Below the pieces are notes generated by a model. That model did no database searches. It saw only the letters and a program-made list of their open reading frames with translations, and had not been told where the DNA came from. Position numbers and translations under genes: made by a program. DNA of 42,756 nucleotides from an uncultured Hyphomonadaceae bacterium (GTDB lineage Bacteria; Pseudomonadota; Alphaproteobacteria; Caulobacterales; Hyphomonadaceae). The DNA lies in the NCBI GenBank assembly GCA_938084575.1, contig CALKFG010000013.1, positions 1 to 42,756 of the forward strand. The letters are read 5' to 3'. Positions 7,591 to 16,495 of this stretch are shown here, piece by piece; positions within the stretch are counted from its first letter, which is position 1; the number at the start of each line of letters is the position of its first letter.

Positions 7591-9138
7591 ATGAGCCTGC
7601 TTCGTAACACGCTGACTCAATCCAGCCTGACATTTGGCAGCCGCATACTTGGGTTCCTCCGGGACATTCTGATTGCGTCCAAGATTGGCGCCGGCCCGGT
7701 TGCGGATGCGTTCGTCACGGCGCTGATGTTTCCGAATCTTTTTCGTCGTATTTTTGCTGAGGGGGCTTTCGCTCAAGCCTTCGTTCCGGCCTATGCGCGC
7801 ACATTGGAAGCGGAGGGTCCGGAAGCTGCTGCCGAAGTTGCCCGTCAGACGCTGCGTGCACTTTTTGCGGCGACTGCCGCGCTGACCATTCTGGCCCAAT
7901 TGGCCATGCCTCTGTTGATGCAGCTTATCCATGCAGGCTACAGCACGACCAGCGAAAGCTTTCAGTTGGCGGTGCTTCTGACCCGAATTACCATGCCATA
8001 TCTGGCCTGCATGGCCATCGCAGCGCTTTTGTCCGGGGTGTTGAATGCGGCAGGGAGGTTTATCCTGTCGGCCGGGGCGCCCACCGTGCTGAATGTCTTC
8101 CTGATATGTGCGGCTGGCTTTGGAGACAGCCCGGGCAATACCGCCTACTATGCGTCCTGGGCCGTCTTGTTTGCCGGGATTGCGCAGGCCATCCTTTTGG
8201 CATGGGGTGTGCGCCGCCAGAGGGTGCGGCTTTCCCTGGGTGTGCCGCGTTTCACACCAGGTGTGAAACGTATTATCGGTCTGGCGATACCGGGAACCAT
8301 AGCGGCCAGTGGTATGCAGGTGAACATCCTGGTCTCGCAGGCTTTGGCAAGTTTTGAGGCGGGAGCCAAATCCTGGCTGTTCTATGCGGACCGGCTTTAC
8401 CAGCTTCCACTGGGCATTGTCGGGGTGGCGGTGGGGGTTGCGATCCTGCCGCGGCTTGCCAGGGCGGCCCGTGTCAATGATGCGCCGGAAAGCAACGCTT
8501 TGGTCGATAATGGCATCGGATTGGCCATGGCGTTGACGTTGCCGGCAGCGGTGGCGCTGATGCTGGCACCGGAATATCTGATTTCGGGCCTGTACGAGCG
8601 TGGCGCTTTTCTGGCGAGTGATGCCCGTCAGGCGGGGCGCGCACTGGTCCATTTTGGGTGGGGCGTGCCGGCTTTTGTCCTGATCAAGGTCACCGCCCCC
8701 GCCTATTTTGCCCGTGAGGATACGGTGACTCCGATGCGGTTCTCCCTGGTGTCGATTGGGCTCAATACTGTGATGGGGGCCGGATTGTTCGTCTGGCTCC
8801 GCAGTCAGGGGCAGGATGGGTTCCCGGGCCTGGCAATTGCCACCAGTTTTGCCGCATGGGTCAATGCGGGGGCGCTGATGCTGGGCCTGATTTTGCGCGG
8901 CTGGTACCGACCTGGTCGCGCTCTGCTCCGTCGCCTTGCTGCAGCTCTTCTGGCGAGTGTGATCATGGCAGGGCTCCTTCATTTGCTGCGGCTCGATCCG
9001 GAGCAGATGACCCGGCTGGTTCCCCACAGTCGGTTTCTGGAAGTGGTCGTTTTCATCTTGATCGGGGCGACAGCCTATCTGGCAACAGCGGTTGCTCTGG
9101 GCGCGCTCCGGATCAGGGATTTCGCAAGAATGCGGTGA
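7591..9138 (+). CDS. murJ: Lipid II flippase MurJ (MviN)
   Basis: A 515-residue polytopic inner-membrane protein of the MOP superfamily that moves lipid II to the periplasmic face for peptidoglycan synthesis. It opens with the family signature [20 protein letters not shown] and [23 protein letters not shown], including the functionally important Arg residues of MurJ. About 13-14 hydrophobic segments can be counted, and [22 protein letters not shown] near 270-290 is also typical. A perfect 23-base palindrome lies inside the gene at 8248-8270. trpS follows 56 bases downstream. Confidence 0.95.
   Translation: MSLLRNTLTQSSLTFGSRILGFLRDILIASKIGAGPVADAFVTALMFPNLFRRIFAEGAFAQAFVPAYARTLEAEGPEAAAEVARQTLRALFAATAALTILAQLAMPLLMQLIHAGYSTTSESFQLAVLLTRITMPYLACMAIAALLSGVLNAAGRFILSAGAPTVLNVFLICAAGFGDSPGNTAYYASWAVLFAGIAQAILLAWGVRRQRVRLSLGVPRFTPGVKRIIGLAIPGTIAASGMQVNILVSQALASFEAGAKSWLFYADRLYQLPLGIVGVAVGVAILPRLARAARVNDAPESNALVDNGIGLAMALTLPAAVALMLAPEYLISGLYERGAFLASDARQAGRALVHFGWGVPAFVLIKVTAPAYFAREDTVTPMRFSLVSIGLNTVMGAGLFVWLRSQGQDGFPGLAIATSFAAWVNAGALMLGLILRGWYRPGRALLRRLAAALLASVIMAGLLHLLRLDPEQMTRLVPHSRFLEVVVFILIGATAYLATAVALGALRIRDFARMR
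8248..8270. repeat. Perfect 23-base palindrome inside murJ
   Basis: Arms CGTTTCACACC and GGTGTGAAACG surround a single central A, giving eleven perfectly matched base pairs. It encodes part of the residues FTPGVK in MurJ. An uninterrupted palindrome this long is unusual in coding DNA. It could be a protein-binding site or chance. With a one-base centre it is poor as an RNA hairpin unless the loop opens by a few pairs. Confidence 0.6.
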
Positions 9139-9194
9139 TCCGGCGCAGGATTTTCGACTGGTCAAGTCCCAGAAATTCGCTAAAGCCGGGACGC

Positions 9195-10232
9195 ATGATC
9201 GACACGACCTCTTATCGCGGCCCGGACAGGGTTTTTTCGGGTATTCAGCCGACGGGCAATCTTCACCTTGGCAATTATCTCGGAGCTCTGAAGAAATTTG
9301 TCGACCTTCAGGAGGCTGGCTGGGACGCGCTCTACTGTGTGGTTGATCTTCATGCGATCACACAGCCGTATGATATGCAGGCGCTGCCCGACCAGACTCG
9401 CCAAATTGCGGCAGCGATGCTGGCATCCGGCCTGAGTCCTGAGAAATCGACAATTTTTGTTCAATCCTCGGTGCCCGCACATGTTGAACTGGCGTGGATT
9501 TTCAATTGTGTGGCGCGGATGGGCTGGGTCGAGAAGATGACCCAGTTCAAGGATAAGGGCGGGGATAATTCCGAGCGAGTTTCGCTTGGCTTACTGGCCT
9601 ATCCGGTTCTGCAGGCTGCGGATATTCTGGCCTACAAGGCCACTCACGTGCCCGTCGGGGAAGACCAAAAGCAACACCTCGAGCTGTCCCGAAACATCGC
9701 CGCTCGTTTTAATCAGCAGTTTGATGCGCCGGGCTTCTTTCCGGAACCGGAGGCCCTGATTAAAGGACCAGGAGCGCGGGTTATGAGCCTCAAGGACGGG
9801 CTCAAGAAAATGTCAAAATCGGACCCTTCCGACCTGTCGAGGATCAACCTCATTGACGACGCCGATACGATTGCTCGCAAGATCAAGAAGGCGAAAACGG
9901 ACCTGCTGGGTGATATGCCTGCGGATGTCGCCGGACTGGAGGGGCGGCCTGAGGTTGAAAACCTGGTTGGTATATATGGGGCGCTCTCTGGACAGTCTGT
10001 TGCGGCGGTTCTGGACGAGTTTGGGGGGCAGGGATTTGGCGCCTTTAAGCCGGCTCTCGCCGACATTGCCGTGGCGCATTTGGCGCCGATAACTGCGGAT
10101 ATGCGTCATTATATGGCCGATCCCGCAGAGATCGACCGGACGCTGGCCGCAGGGGCGGAAAAGGCCCATGCGGTATCTGATCCGATCCTTCGGGAGGTCC
10201 GTTCCATTATGGGGTTTTGGGGTGCTGGTTAG
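9195..10232 (+). CDS. trpS: Tryptophan--tRNA ligase
   Basis: A 345-residue class I aminoacyl-tRNA synthetase that charges tRNA-Trp. The HIGH-like motif appears in [18 protein letters not shown] near residues 12-29 and the KMSKS loop in [10 protein letters not shown] near 204. [17 protein letters not shown] and the C-terminal helical part also match bacterial TrpRS. The frame stays open upstream to 8856 inside murJ, but that part has no synthetase features. I chose the ATG at 9195 because [19 protein letters not shown] matches the family N-terminus. The end overlaps the next gene by 11 bases if that gene starts at 10222. Confidence 0.96.
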   Translation: MIDTTSYRGPDRVFSGIQPTGNLHLGNYLGALKKFVDLQEAGWDALYCVVDLHAITQPYDMQALPDQTRQIAAAMLASGLSPEKSTIFVQSSVPAHVELAWIFNCVARMGWVEKMTQFKDKGGDNSERVSLGLLAYPVLQAADILAYKATHVPVGEDQKQHLELSRNIAARFNQQFDAPGFFPEPEALIKGPGARVMSLKDGLKKMSKSDPSDLSRINLIDDADTIARKIKKAKTDLLGDMPADVAGLEGRPEVENLVGIYGALSGQSVAAVLDEFGGQGFGAFKPALADIAVAHLAPITADMRHYMADPAEIDRTLAAGAEKAHAVSDPILREVRSIMGFWGAG

Positions 10233-10674
10233 AACCGGAGTCGCTTTCATTCTGGCTGCTCAGCTCAGCCTGGCGGGCTGTGAAAGAACGGCAAACCCAC
10301 CCCGCGTGACGGCCGAGAACGCTTTTGTTATCGAACCCTTGGCAGGGCGTGACGTGACCCTCGGCGGCGTCAGCCTGTCGGTTCAGGGCGGCCCCGTCCG
10401 TCTTGTGGCTGCGACATCTCCTCAGATCGGGGCCATCGAATTGCATTCTGGCCAGATGCAGGGGCGTATGATGATGAAGGCCCATGCGCACGGGCTGGAT
10501 ATTCCGGCCAATGGTCAGCTGAACCTGAGACAGGGCGGAGATCATTTTATGATGTTCGGTGTCGCCGAGACCCTTAAGACGGGCGACAGCGTTGATTTGA
10601 ATTTGGCTTTCATGGCCGATGGTCGCCCATTTGAGCTGACCGTCACGGCCCAGGTCGTCAGCCTGTCTGATTGA
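10222..10674 (+). CDS. PCu(A)C-family periplasmic copper chaperone lipoprotein
   Basis: A 150-residue protein of the PCu(A)C (DUF461) family, periplasmic carriers that bring Cu(I) to the CuA or CuB centre of cytochrome oxidases, often together with Sco. The copper motif is visible as a His in [14 protein letters not shown], Met residues after it, and HFMMFGV about 25 residues later. From the GTG at 10222 the protein begins with a lipoprotein signal, [11 protein letters not shown] then lipobox LAGC with Cys20, so it should be membrane anchored. An ATG at 10168 would also be in frame but adds 18 residues before the signal and a 65-base overlap with trpS. Its stop is nine bases from that of the convergent phaZ. 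A Sco gene lies 1.3 kb away. Confidence 0.85.
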   Translation: MLVRTGVAFILAAQLSLAGCERTANPPRVTAENAFVIEPLAGRDVTLGGVSLSVQGGPVRLVAATSPQIGAIELHSGQMQGRMMMKAHAHGLDIPANGQLNLRQGGDHFMMFGVAETLKTGDSVDLNLAFMADGRPFELTVTAQVVSLSD

Positions 10675-10683
10675 GATGGCCGC

Positions 10684-11907
10684 TCAACCGAACGTTTCGT
10701 GAAACGCGTTGATGCGCGGCACGATCTCATTGCGAAAGCGGCGTCCATTAAAGACGCCATAGTGGCCGACGCCGGGCTGTACGTAATCTGTCTGCATGGA
10801 TTGCGGGATGTTCCTGCACAGATCATGCGCGGCTTGGGTCTGGCCGATGCCCGAAATATCATCCTTTTCGCCTTCGACCGTCATCAATGCGACCGTTTCG
10901 ATGGCCCCGGGATCAACCCGGCGGGTGTCGCGATAGACGAACTGTCCCGTGGCAAGATGATGGCCCCGAAACACTTTTTCGATGGTCTGAAGATAGAATT
11001 CTTCGCTCAGGTCGAGGACGGCCATATACTCGTCATAGAACGCCCGGTGGGTCTCAGCATTGTCCTCATCGCCTTCAACCAGATGTTCAAAGAACCGGGC
11101 CTGTGCATCGACGTGCCGATCCCAGTTCATATGCATGAAGCTGGTAAGTTGAACAAAGCCCGGATAAACCCGTCGCATCATGCCTGGCCAGGGGGCGGGG
11201 ACGGTGTAGATCATTTTACTCTCGAACCATTCATAGTCTCGCTGCTCAGCAAGCATATTCGGGATTGTGGGGGACTGGCGGGCATCAATCGGACTGCCCA
11301 TAAAGGTCATGGTCGCGGGAAGATTGGCGTCGCCGTCCTCTGCCATCATCGAAATGGCCGCCAAGACGGGCGGTCCTGGCTGACAGACAGCAACAACGTG
11401 GGCGCCCCCGCCAACCGCGGCAAGTATCCAGCGGACATGGTCGATATAGTCATCCAGATCAAAACGGCCGAGCCAGACAGGGGCCATTTTGGCATCCGTC
11501 CAGTCGGAAATGTAGACGTCATGCGTCGGCAGGAAGGCTTCAACTGTGCCGCGAAGCAGGGTCGCGAAATGCCCCGACAAGGGGGCGAACAAAACGAGAC
11601 GCGGCCTGTTGGCGGGCGCGTGGCGGGTTTCAAAGTGAATCAGCCTGCACCAGGGCGACGACCAAACCGGAACCGGGGTGACAGCGCAGGTGCGCCCCGC
11701 GATGACCGTACTGTCGATTTGCCATTCCGGTTTGCCATAGTACCGGGTGGCCCGTTCAAAAACACTTGTGGCAGCCAGCAGCCCGCGGCCGAAACTCGTC
11801 TGTCGCGCGGGATTATCCGGCGTATCCAGCAGAGCGCGGGTTCCTTTCGCAACGAGCCGAAGAGGCGCCATCGCGGCGCGATTCATCTCCACAAAAGAGT
11901 AAAGCAT
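10684..11907 (-). CDS. phaZ: Intracellular polyhydroxyalkanoate depolymerase PhaZ
   Basis: A 407-residue alpha/beta hydrolase of the intracellular PHB depolymerase family, which releases hydroxybutyrate from storage granules in the cytoplasm. It begins MLYSFVEMNRAAMAPLR, typical for this family. The probable nucleophile is Cys175 in HVVAVCQPGPP, the cysteine variant of the lipase box known for intracellular PhaZ. DVYISDWTDAKMAP and the C-terminal PGVGHYGVFNGRRF with the catalytic His are also characteristic. There is no signal peptide. I chose the ATG at 11907, preceded by GAAGG, over a GTG eight codons upstream at 11931. No PHA synthase is in the window. Confidence 0.9.
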   Translation of the reverse strand: MLYSFVEMNRAAMAPLRLVAKGTRALLDTPDNPARQTSFGRGLLAATSVFERATRYYGKPEWQIDSTVIAGRTCAVTPVPVWSSPWCRLIHFETRHAPANRPRLVLFAPLSGHFATLLRGTVEAFLPTHDVYISDWTDAKMAPVWLGRFDLDDYIDHVRWILAAVGGGAHVVAVCQPGPPVLAAISMMAEDGDANLPATMTFMGSPIDARQSPTIPNMLAEQRDYEWFESKMIYTVPAPWPGMMRRVYPGFVQLTSFMHMNWDRHVDAQARFFEHLVEGDEDNAETHRAFYDEYMAVLDLSEEFYLQTIEKVFRGHHLATGQFVYRDTRRVDPGAIETVALMTVEGEKDDISGIGQTQAAHDLCRNIPQSMQTDYVQPGVGHYGVFNGRRFRNEIVPRINAFHETFG

Positions 11908-12001
11908 GTTACGGACCTTCGTTTGCTGCACCGCAACATATACAGCCGGCGGCCAAAGGCAAACCTTTAACGCAATATCTTTGCTTCAGATCCGCGTCGG
12001 C

Positions 12002-12631
12002 TCATTCGGCGTCGGGGCGCAGGTGTTCGCCAAGACAGGCTGCCAGTGCGGCAGGGTCATTTTCATCGGCGAGAAAGAAGCTGCTCATGCGCCAATCCGA
12101 ATCCATCAGATAGATGAGGGAGGTGTGGCTGATGGTATATTCCGCGAGACTGTCGGGCATGTCGACCCGGTCATAGCCGACATAAAAGGCCTTGGCGGCC
12201 GCGGCGACGGCATCCGGGCTGCCTGTGAGCGCCGTGAGATTTTCCGGAAAAGCGGGGGTGTCGATATAGCGTGCCAGCGCGTCCGGCGTATCGCGTTCCG
12301 GGTCGACACTGATCAGAACAGTCCGGGGCGGTTCAATGCTGTCTGGGAGTTGTTGCAGAGCCCGGTTGATTGCAACCAATGTGCTGGGGCATACATCCGG
12401 GCAGTAGGTAAACCCGAAAAACACCAGGGACGGCGTTCCTTTGAAATCAGCTTCCGTGCGCGGATGGCCGGTATGGTCGATCAGCGAGAAGGCACCACCA
12501 ATATGTTCGGATGCGCGGGTCTGACAGTTGGGCACGCCCGGCGCACTGGTGGCGACGGGGCTGGCGGGATTTGAGCAGCCCATCAGGACGGTGCCACTCG
12601 CCAGGGCCAACATTATCTGTATCTTGGACAT
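12002..12631 (-). CDS. SCO1/SenC copper metallochaperone lipoprotein
   Basis: A 209-residue thioredoxin-fold copper protein that helps assemble the CuA centre of cytochrome c oxidase and can reduce its cysteines. The copper-binding CxxxC is Cys77-Cys81 in FTYCPDVCPS, and the distal ligand is His169 in TISHTSL. VDPERDTP is another family signature. The N-terminus is a lipoprotein signal with lipobox LMGC (Cys19). In Rhodobacter the same gene (senC/prrC) adjoins the redox regulators regA and regB, and here it is divergent from regB, with 63 bases between the starts. Confidence 0.93.
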   Translation of the reverse strand: MSKIQIMLALASGTVLMGCSNPASPVATSAPGVPNCQTRASEHIGGAFSLIDHTGHPRTEADFKGTPSLVFFGFTYCPDVCPSTLVAINRALQQLPDSIEPPRTVLISVDPERDTPDALARYIDTPAFPENLTALTGSPDAVAAAAKAFYVGYDRVDMPDSLAEYTISHTSLIYLMDSDWRMSSFFLADENDPAALAACLGEHLRPDAE

Positions 12632-12651
12632 GACGCTGTCTATGCGTAAAC

Positions 12652-12668
12652 CTTGTCACCCGGGCAAG
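12652..12668. promoter_or_regulatory. Imperfect inverted repeat between sco and regB
   Basis: CTTG (12652-12655) and CAAG (12665-12668) flank a CCCGGG-containing centre within the 63-base divergent intergenic region. It resembles a dimeric regulator site, such as an FNR-like or RegA autoregulatory operator, but matches neither consensus well. A TTGTCA element that could be a -35 hexamer overlaps it. Confidence 0.3.
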
Positions 12669-12694
12669 AGCAGACTGACACAAAGGGGGCCTGA

Positions 12695-14086
12695 ATGGCT
12701 GAGCCGATGAGTCGAGAGACTTTTGATACACCCTTTGTAAGCCTGCTGCCGGAGGGATTGTCCGGCGTTGGCTCTGCTCGCGGCAGAACCCGGCTTGCAA
12801 CCGTCATGACCCTTCGTTGGCTGGCAGTCGCCGGTCAGACAGGCGCAGTGCTTTTTGTGTATTTCGGGCTTGGGTTCAACCTGCCTCTGGGGCTTTGCCT
12901 TGCGACCATTGCGGCCTCGGCCTGGCTGAATGTCTTCCTGTCCTTTGCGGCATTGAGCACGCAGTTGCTGCGCGGGTGGGAGGCGGCTTTTCAGCTGGCC
13001 TTTGATGTTCTCCAGCTGGCCTGCCTGATTGCGCTTACGGGGGGACTCTCCAATCCCTTCCTGCTGTTCCTGATCGCACCGGTGACGGTGGCGGCGTCCA
13101 GCCTGAGGGCGCCGTATACGGCCGCCATTTCGATTTTTGCGATCGCGCTGTCGGCTGTCATGCCGATGGTCGCCTATGATCTTCCCTGGCATGACGGCAC
13201 GGCACTGGCCTTGCCTGACCTGTTTGAGGCGGGCCATTTCGTCGCCCTGTGCATTGGCATCATTTTTTTCGCGCTGTCGGCCCAGCGGATAAATGAGGAT
13301 GAGGCCCGCCTGGTTCAGGCGCTGGATGCTGCCAGTGTGGTGATGTCCCGCGAACAGCGTTTATCTGCACTCGGTGCGATGTCGGCCATGACGGCACATG
13401 AACTCGGAACGCCGCTGGCAACGATTCACCTTGTCGCCCGTGAACTGCTGGACGATCTGGCGCCTTCAGACCCCAAATATGAAGATTTGAGCCTGCTGGC
13501 CGAGCAGACAGAGCGATGCCGTCAAATCCTGCGCAAAATCGGAAAAGCGCGCGATGCGCGCGACATTGTCCATGCACAAATGCCAGCCAGCGCTCTGGTT
13601 GAAGAGGCAGCTGCCCCTCACAGAGGCCTTGGGGTAAGGGTGCGGGTCACCTCTGAAGCAGGGGATGGCGGCGAACCCAAAGTGCCCGTGATCCGGCGAA
13701 GCCCGGAAGTCCTTCATGCCCTGGGCGCATTTATAGAAAATGCCGTCAGTTTTGCCGCTTCCGACGTCTCGGTTGTTGCCCAATGGACCCGTCAGCAAAT
13801 TATGGTCACTGTTCGTGACGACGGCCCCGGATTTGCACCGGATGTCATGCCAAAGCTTGGAGAGCCTTACGTGTCTGAGCGCGGTGAAGCCCAGCTTGGT
13901 GGCGGCGATATGGGCCTGGGTTTCTTTATCGCGAAAACATTGATTGAGAGGAGCGGGGGACGCGTAGCAACCCAGAATGTTATGGCGCCTCAAACCGGGG
14001 CTATTGTGCAGGCGGTCTGGCCAAGATCTGCGCTGCAGCCCTTGGATGACGAGGAAATCGGTCCAGATAGGGCTTCAGAGGAGTGA
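12695..14086 (+). CDS. regB: Redox-sensing histidine kinase RegB (PrrB/ActS)
   Basis: A 463-residue membrane sensor kinase. Six hydrophobic segments occupy about residues 30-205. The quinone-binding heptad GGLSNPF lies near 114-120. The H-box, MTAHELGTPLATI, contains the phospho-acceptor His235. The redox cysteine is Cys275 in ERCRQIL, exactly 40 residues after the histidine, the same spacing as His225/Cys265 in Rhodobacter RegB. The catalytic domain has the N-box (FIENAVSFA), DDGPGFAPD and GGGDMGLGFFIAKT. Under low oxygen RegB phosphorylates RegA to switch on respiratory, carbon and nitrogen fixation genes. regA follows four bases after the stop, so the two form an operon. Confidence 0.95.
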   Translation: MAEPMSRETFDTPFVSLLPEGLSGVGSARGRTRLATVMTLRWLAVAGQTGAVLFVYFGLGFNLPLGLCLATIAASAWLNVFLSFAALSTQLLRGWEAAFQLAFDVLQLACLIALTGGLSNPFLLFLIAPVTVAASSLRAPYTAAISIFAIALSAVMPMVAYDLPWHDGTALALPDLFEAGHFVALCIGIIFFALSAQRINEDEARLVQALDAASVVMSREQRLSALGAMSAMTAHELGTPLATIHLVARELLDDLAPSDPKYEDLSLLAEQTERCRQILRKIGKARDARDIVHAQMPASALVEEAAAPHRGLGVRVRVTSEAGDGGEPKVPVIRRSPEVLHALGAFIENAVSFAASDVSVVAQWTRQQIMVTVRDDGPGFAPDVMPKLGEPYVSERGEAQLGGGDMGLGFFIAKTLIERSGGRVATQNVMAPQTGAIVQAVWPRSALQPLDDEEIGPDRASEE

Positions 14087-14089
14087 GTC

Positions 14090-14662
14090 ATGGAACCGCC
14101 AGTCACAGTGAAGCTACATCCCAGTCTGGAAGGTGTTGAAGACAGGACCTGTCTTGTCCTGGACGATGACGGCCCATTCCTGCAGAGATTGGCACGCGCC
14201 CTCACGCAGCGTGGCTTCCTCGTATCCGCCACGTCGAAGGTCACGGAGGCCCGGGATATTGCGCGGCTTAATCCGCCCGCTTTCGGGGTTTTCGACCTGC
14301 GGCTGGAAGATGGGTCGGGTCTGGATGTGGTCGAATTGCTGCATTTGCATCGCCCTGATGCCCGGGCTGTGATCCTGACGGGGTATGGGGCCATCGCGAC
14401 AGCGGTTGCAGCTGTGAAGGCGGGCGCCGTGGACTATTTGGCCAAGCCGGCAGATGTGGAAGACATTGTGCGGGCGCTGGCCAATAAGGGCGCAGGCTTG
14501 CCGGAACCTCCGGAAAACCCGATGTCTGCGGACCGGGTGCGCTGGGAGCATATTCAGCGGGTTTACGAGCTATGCGGTCATAATGTTTCGGAAACAGCCC
14601 GTCGCCTGAACATGCACCGGCGGACGCTGCAGAGAATTCTCGCGAAACGTGCCCCGCGCTAG
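14090..14662 (+). CDS. regA: Response regulator RegA (PrrA/ActR)
   Basis: A 190-residue partner of RegB. The receiver domain has the acidic pair in CLVLDDDGPF, the phospho-accepting Asp69 in GVFDLRLEDGSG, the Thr in VILTGYGAIATA, and Lys in YLAKPADVED. A proline-containing linker (PEPPENP) leads to a Fis-type helix-turn-helix at the C-terminus, RRLNMHRRTLQRILAKRAPR, nearly invariant among RegA homologues. GAGGAG precedes the ATG. The stop codon overlaps that of the convergent GH16 gene by four bases (CTAG), leaving no space for a terminator between them. Confidence 0.96.
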   Translation: MEPPVTVKLHPSLEGVEDRTCLVLDDDGPFLQRLARALTQRGFLVSATSKVTEARDIARLNPPAFGVFDLRLEDGSGLDVVELLHLHRPDARAVILTGYGAIATAVAAVKAGAVDYLAKPADVEDIVRALANKGAGLPEPPENPMSADRVRWEHIQRVYELCGHNVSETARRLNMHRRTLQRILAKRAPR

Positions 14663-15648
14663 TCCTGTGCGATAACCCAGTCTGGTGTCAGGGGATCTCT
14701 GGCCCGAAACAGGTCCGCGCAGGTTCGCCCGGACTCACCCGTGGCTTGAAAGGACACACAGGCATAATCGGCGGCGGCGCCTTCGCGGAAGCGTGGCGGA
14801 CCATGCCACCCGTTCATCTTCCCCGCCCAAAGATTGAAAAAGACATGCGCCGGCGTTCTGGGGGGCTTACTCTCTATGGCGTCAACGCGGTGGACAGGAA
14901 GCCCGTCAATGAACCAGGTGACGCTGTCAGGATGCCACTCGAAGCCATAAAGGTGAAACGCATCGGCTGCGTCGAAGGGCAGGGTCAGGGTTTTGGCGCC
15001 GTAGGATCGTCCGCTTCGCCAGGCATTGAACTCCACCTTGCGGGTATTGTTTCCGACAAATTCGATGTCAATTTCATCATGCGGGTCTCCGGATTCCGGG
15101 CCAGTATAGGTGAAAAATGCGGAGACCAATCCGGATCCCCTGGCTGGCTTCATCACGACATCATAGCGTCCATAGCCATATTTCTGAGTGCTTCGGACTT
15201 CGCCGCCGGCCCAGGGATAGGGCGTGTCGGCCTCGTCGGTCTGGCGTCCCATTGACAGCCGGAGTCCATTAGCATCGGCATGCGCCTGGGCCCGTCGGAA
15301 GTCACTTCTCCAGAACCCAATTGTCGGCGATGTCCTGTCCGCCACAAGCCAGGTCTGCAATTCTCTGTCGCCAAAAACTGTGATGAAGGATGACCCGCTG
15401 GTAAGGGTTTCTGATGGGCCCAGGGGGCGGGCCATGGGGGCCTTCAGGTCCGGTTTCAGGGCGATCGCGACCGACACCGGCGCGACGTCGCGGCGGGCTG
15501 TGTCGACCCCATCTGTGTCTGCACGGGGGCTCGGGTCGGACCGGTGGGGCTCACCAACCAGAAAAATACCAAGCGTGCAAATGACCACAAGAACGGCGAG
15601 GACGATCACATCGTCCTGAGGGCGTCCGTATTGAGGGTTCTTTTTCAC
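14659..15648 (-). CDS. Membrane-anchored glycoside hydrolase family 16 protein
   Basis: A 329-residue protein with one N-terminal membrane segment (about DDVIVLAVLVVICTLGIFLV) and a GH16 beta-jelly-roll domain. The catalytic EIDIEF motif with its two Glu residues is clear, and WAGGEVRSTQKYGYGRYDVVMKP and the WHPDSVTWFIDG stretch are typical of beta-1,3/1,4-glucanases and ExsH/ExoK-like enzymes that trim exopolysaccharides. The active site should face the periplasm. Start choice is uncertain: a TTG at 15720 gives 24 more residues and overlaps nth, while the GTG at 15648 gives a short basic N-terminus before the membrane segment and avoids the overlap. No glycan-synthesis genes are adjacent, so the substrate is unknown. 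Confidence 0.83.
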   Translation of the reverse strand: MKKNPQYGRPQDDVIVLAVLVVICTLGIFLVGEPHRSDPSPRADTDGVDTARRDVAPVSVAIALKPDLKAPMARPLGPSETLTSGSSFITVFGDRELQTWLVADRTSPTIGFWRSDFRRAQAHADANGLRLSMGRQTDEADTPYPWAGGEVRSTQKYGYGRYDVVMKPARGSGLVSAFFTYTGPESGDPHDEIDIEFVGNNTRKVEFNAWRSGRSYGAKTLTLPFDAADAFHLYGFEWHPDSVTWFIDGLPVHRVDAIESKPPRTPAHVFFNLWAGKMNGWHGPPRFREGAAADYACVSFQATGESGRTCADLFRARDPLTPDWVIAQD

Positions 15649-15697
15649 GATTTGTCGCTCGACAGCATTCTTTCGTCCAAGGACTGATCCTGCGGTC

Positions 15698-16414
15698 TCA
15701 GCTTGCAGGTTTGGGGCCAAGTGCAGACGTCACCCTCGGCGCCGGGGTTTTGGTCTTAAACCGGCACAGGTCTTCAATCGCGCAGGACCAGCATTTCGGC
15801 TTGCGGGCTGTGCAAACATAACGCCCGTGCAGGATCAGCCAATGGTGCGCGCCGTGTTTGAAATCAGGAGGCGTTGTCCGCTCCAGGCTCTGCTCGACCT
15901 GGTCGGGGGTTTTTCCGGGCGCCAGACCGGTCCGGTTTGACACTCTGAAAATGTGCGTGTCCACGGCAATGGTCGGGTGACCAAAGGCCTCATTGAGTAC
16001 GACATTCGCGGTTTTGCGGCCAACGCCTGGAAGCTTGACCAGACTGTCGCGGTCCTCAGGTACCCTGCCATTATACTCTTCGATCAGCATCCGGCTCATC
16101 GCGATCACATTTTTGGCCTTGTTACGCCAAAGGCCTATGGTCCGGATATGCGCAGCGACCCCATCCTCGCCAAGGGCCAGCATCTGCTCGGGGGTTTTAG
16201 CTTTCCTGAACAACTCCTTGGTTGCTTTGTTGACCCCGACATCGGTCGCCTGCGCCGACAAAGCGACCGCGACAAGCAGCGTGTAGGGGTTGACGAAGTT
16301 GAGTTCCGTCTGCGGTGAAGGACGATCCTGGGCCAGGCGTTCGAACACCAGTCCGGCTTTGTCGAGGCCAAACGTACGGGGTGCGCGTCTGGAGGGGGAG
16401 GGCTTTCTGGTCAT
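15698..16414 (-). CDS. nth: Endonuclease III
   Basis: A 238-residue DNA glycosylase/AP lyase that removes oxidised pyrimidines in base-excision repair. The helix-hairpin-helix is at LVKLPGVGRKTANVVL, with the catalytic Lys in GRKTA and the catalytic Asp in AVDTHIFRVSNR. The iron-sulphur cluster ligands follow the family spacing: Cys, six residues, Cys, two residues, Cys, five residues, Cys, within CTARKPKCWSCAIEDLC. I chose the ATG at 16414 (MTRKPSPSRR); the frame is open to 16504 but that part overlaps the divergent DUF2244 start. nth and the DUF2244 gene are divergent, with 81 bases between the chosen starts. Confidence 0.95.
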   Translation of the reverse strand: MTRKPSPSRRAPRTFGLDKAGLVFERLAQDRPSPQTELNFVNPYTLLVAVALSAQATDVGVNKATKELFRKAKTPEQMLALGEDGVAAHIRTIGLWRNKAKNVIAMSRMLIEEYNGRVPEDRDSLVKLPGVGRKTANVVLNEAFGHPTIAVDTHIFRVSNRTGLAPGKTPDQVEQSLERTTPPDFKHGAHHWLILHGRYVCTARKPKCWSCAIEDLCRFKTKTPAPRVTSALGPKPAS

Positions 16415-16495
16415 AGATTTAGAAATACGTCTCCGACTGTGTGGCGCAAGGCCACATCGCGACGAACAGTCCTGTTCGGCTAGACTGGACCCGTA

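Noticed and set aside
7519-9165. Long open frame of 548 codons opposite murJ
   Set aside because: Antisense to a certain gene; rich in Gln, Arg, His and Pro, as expected from the reverse frame of a GC-rich membrane protein gene.
8856-9194. Upstream extension of the trpS frame inside murJ
   Set aside because: It overlaps murJ in another frame and shows no synthetase similarity; the ATG at 9195 fits the family.
10699-11970. 423-codon open frame opposite phaZ
   Set aside because: A shadow of phaZ, whose family and catalytic motifs are clear; no domain in the reverse frame.
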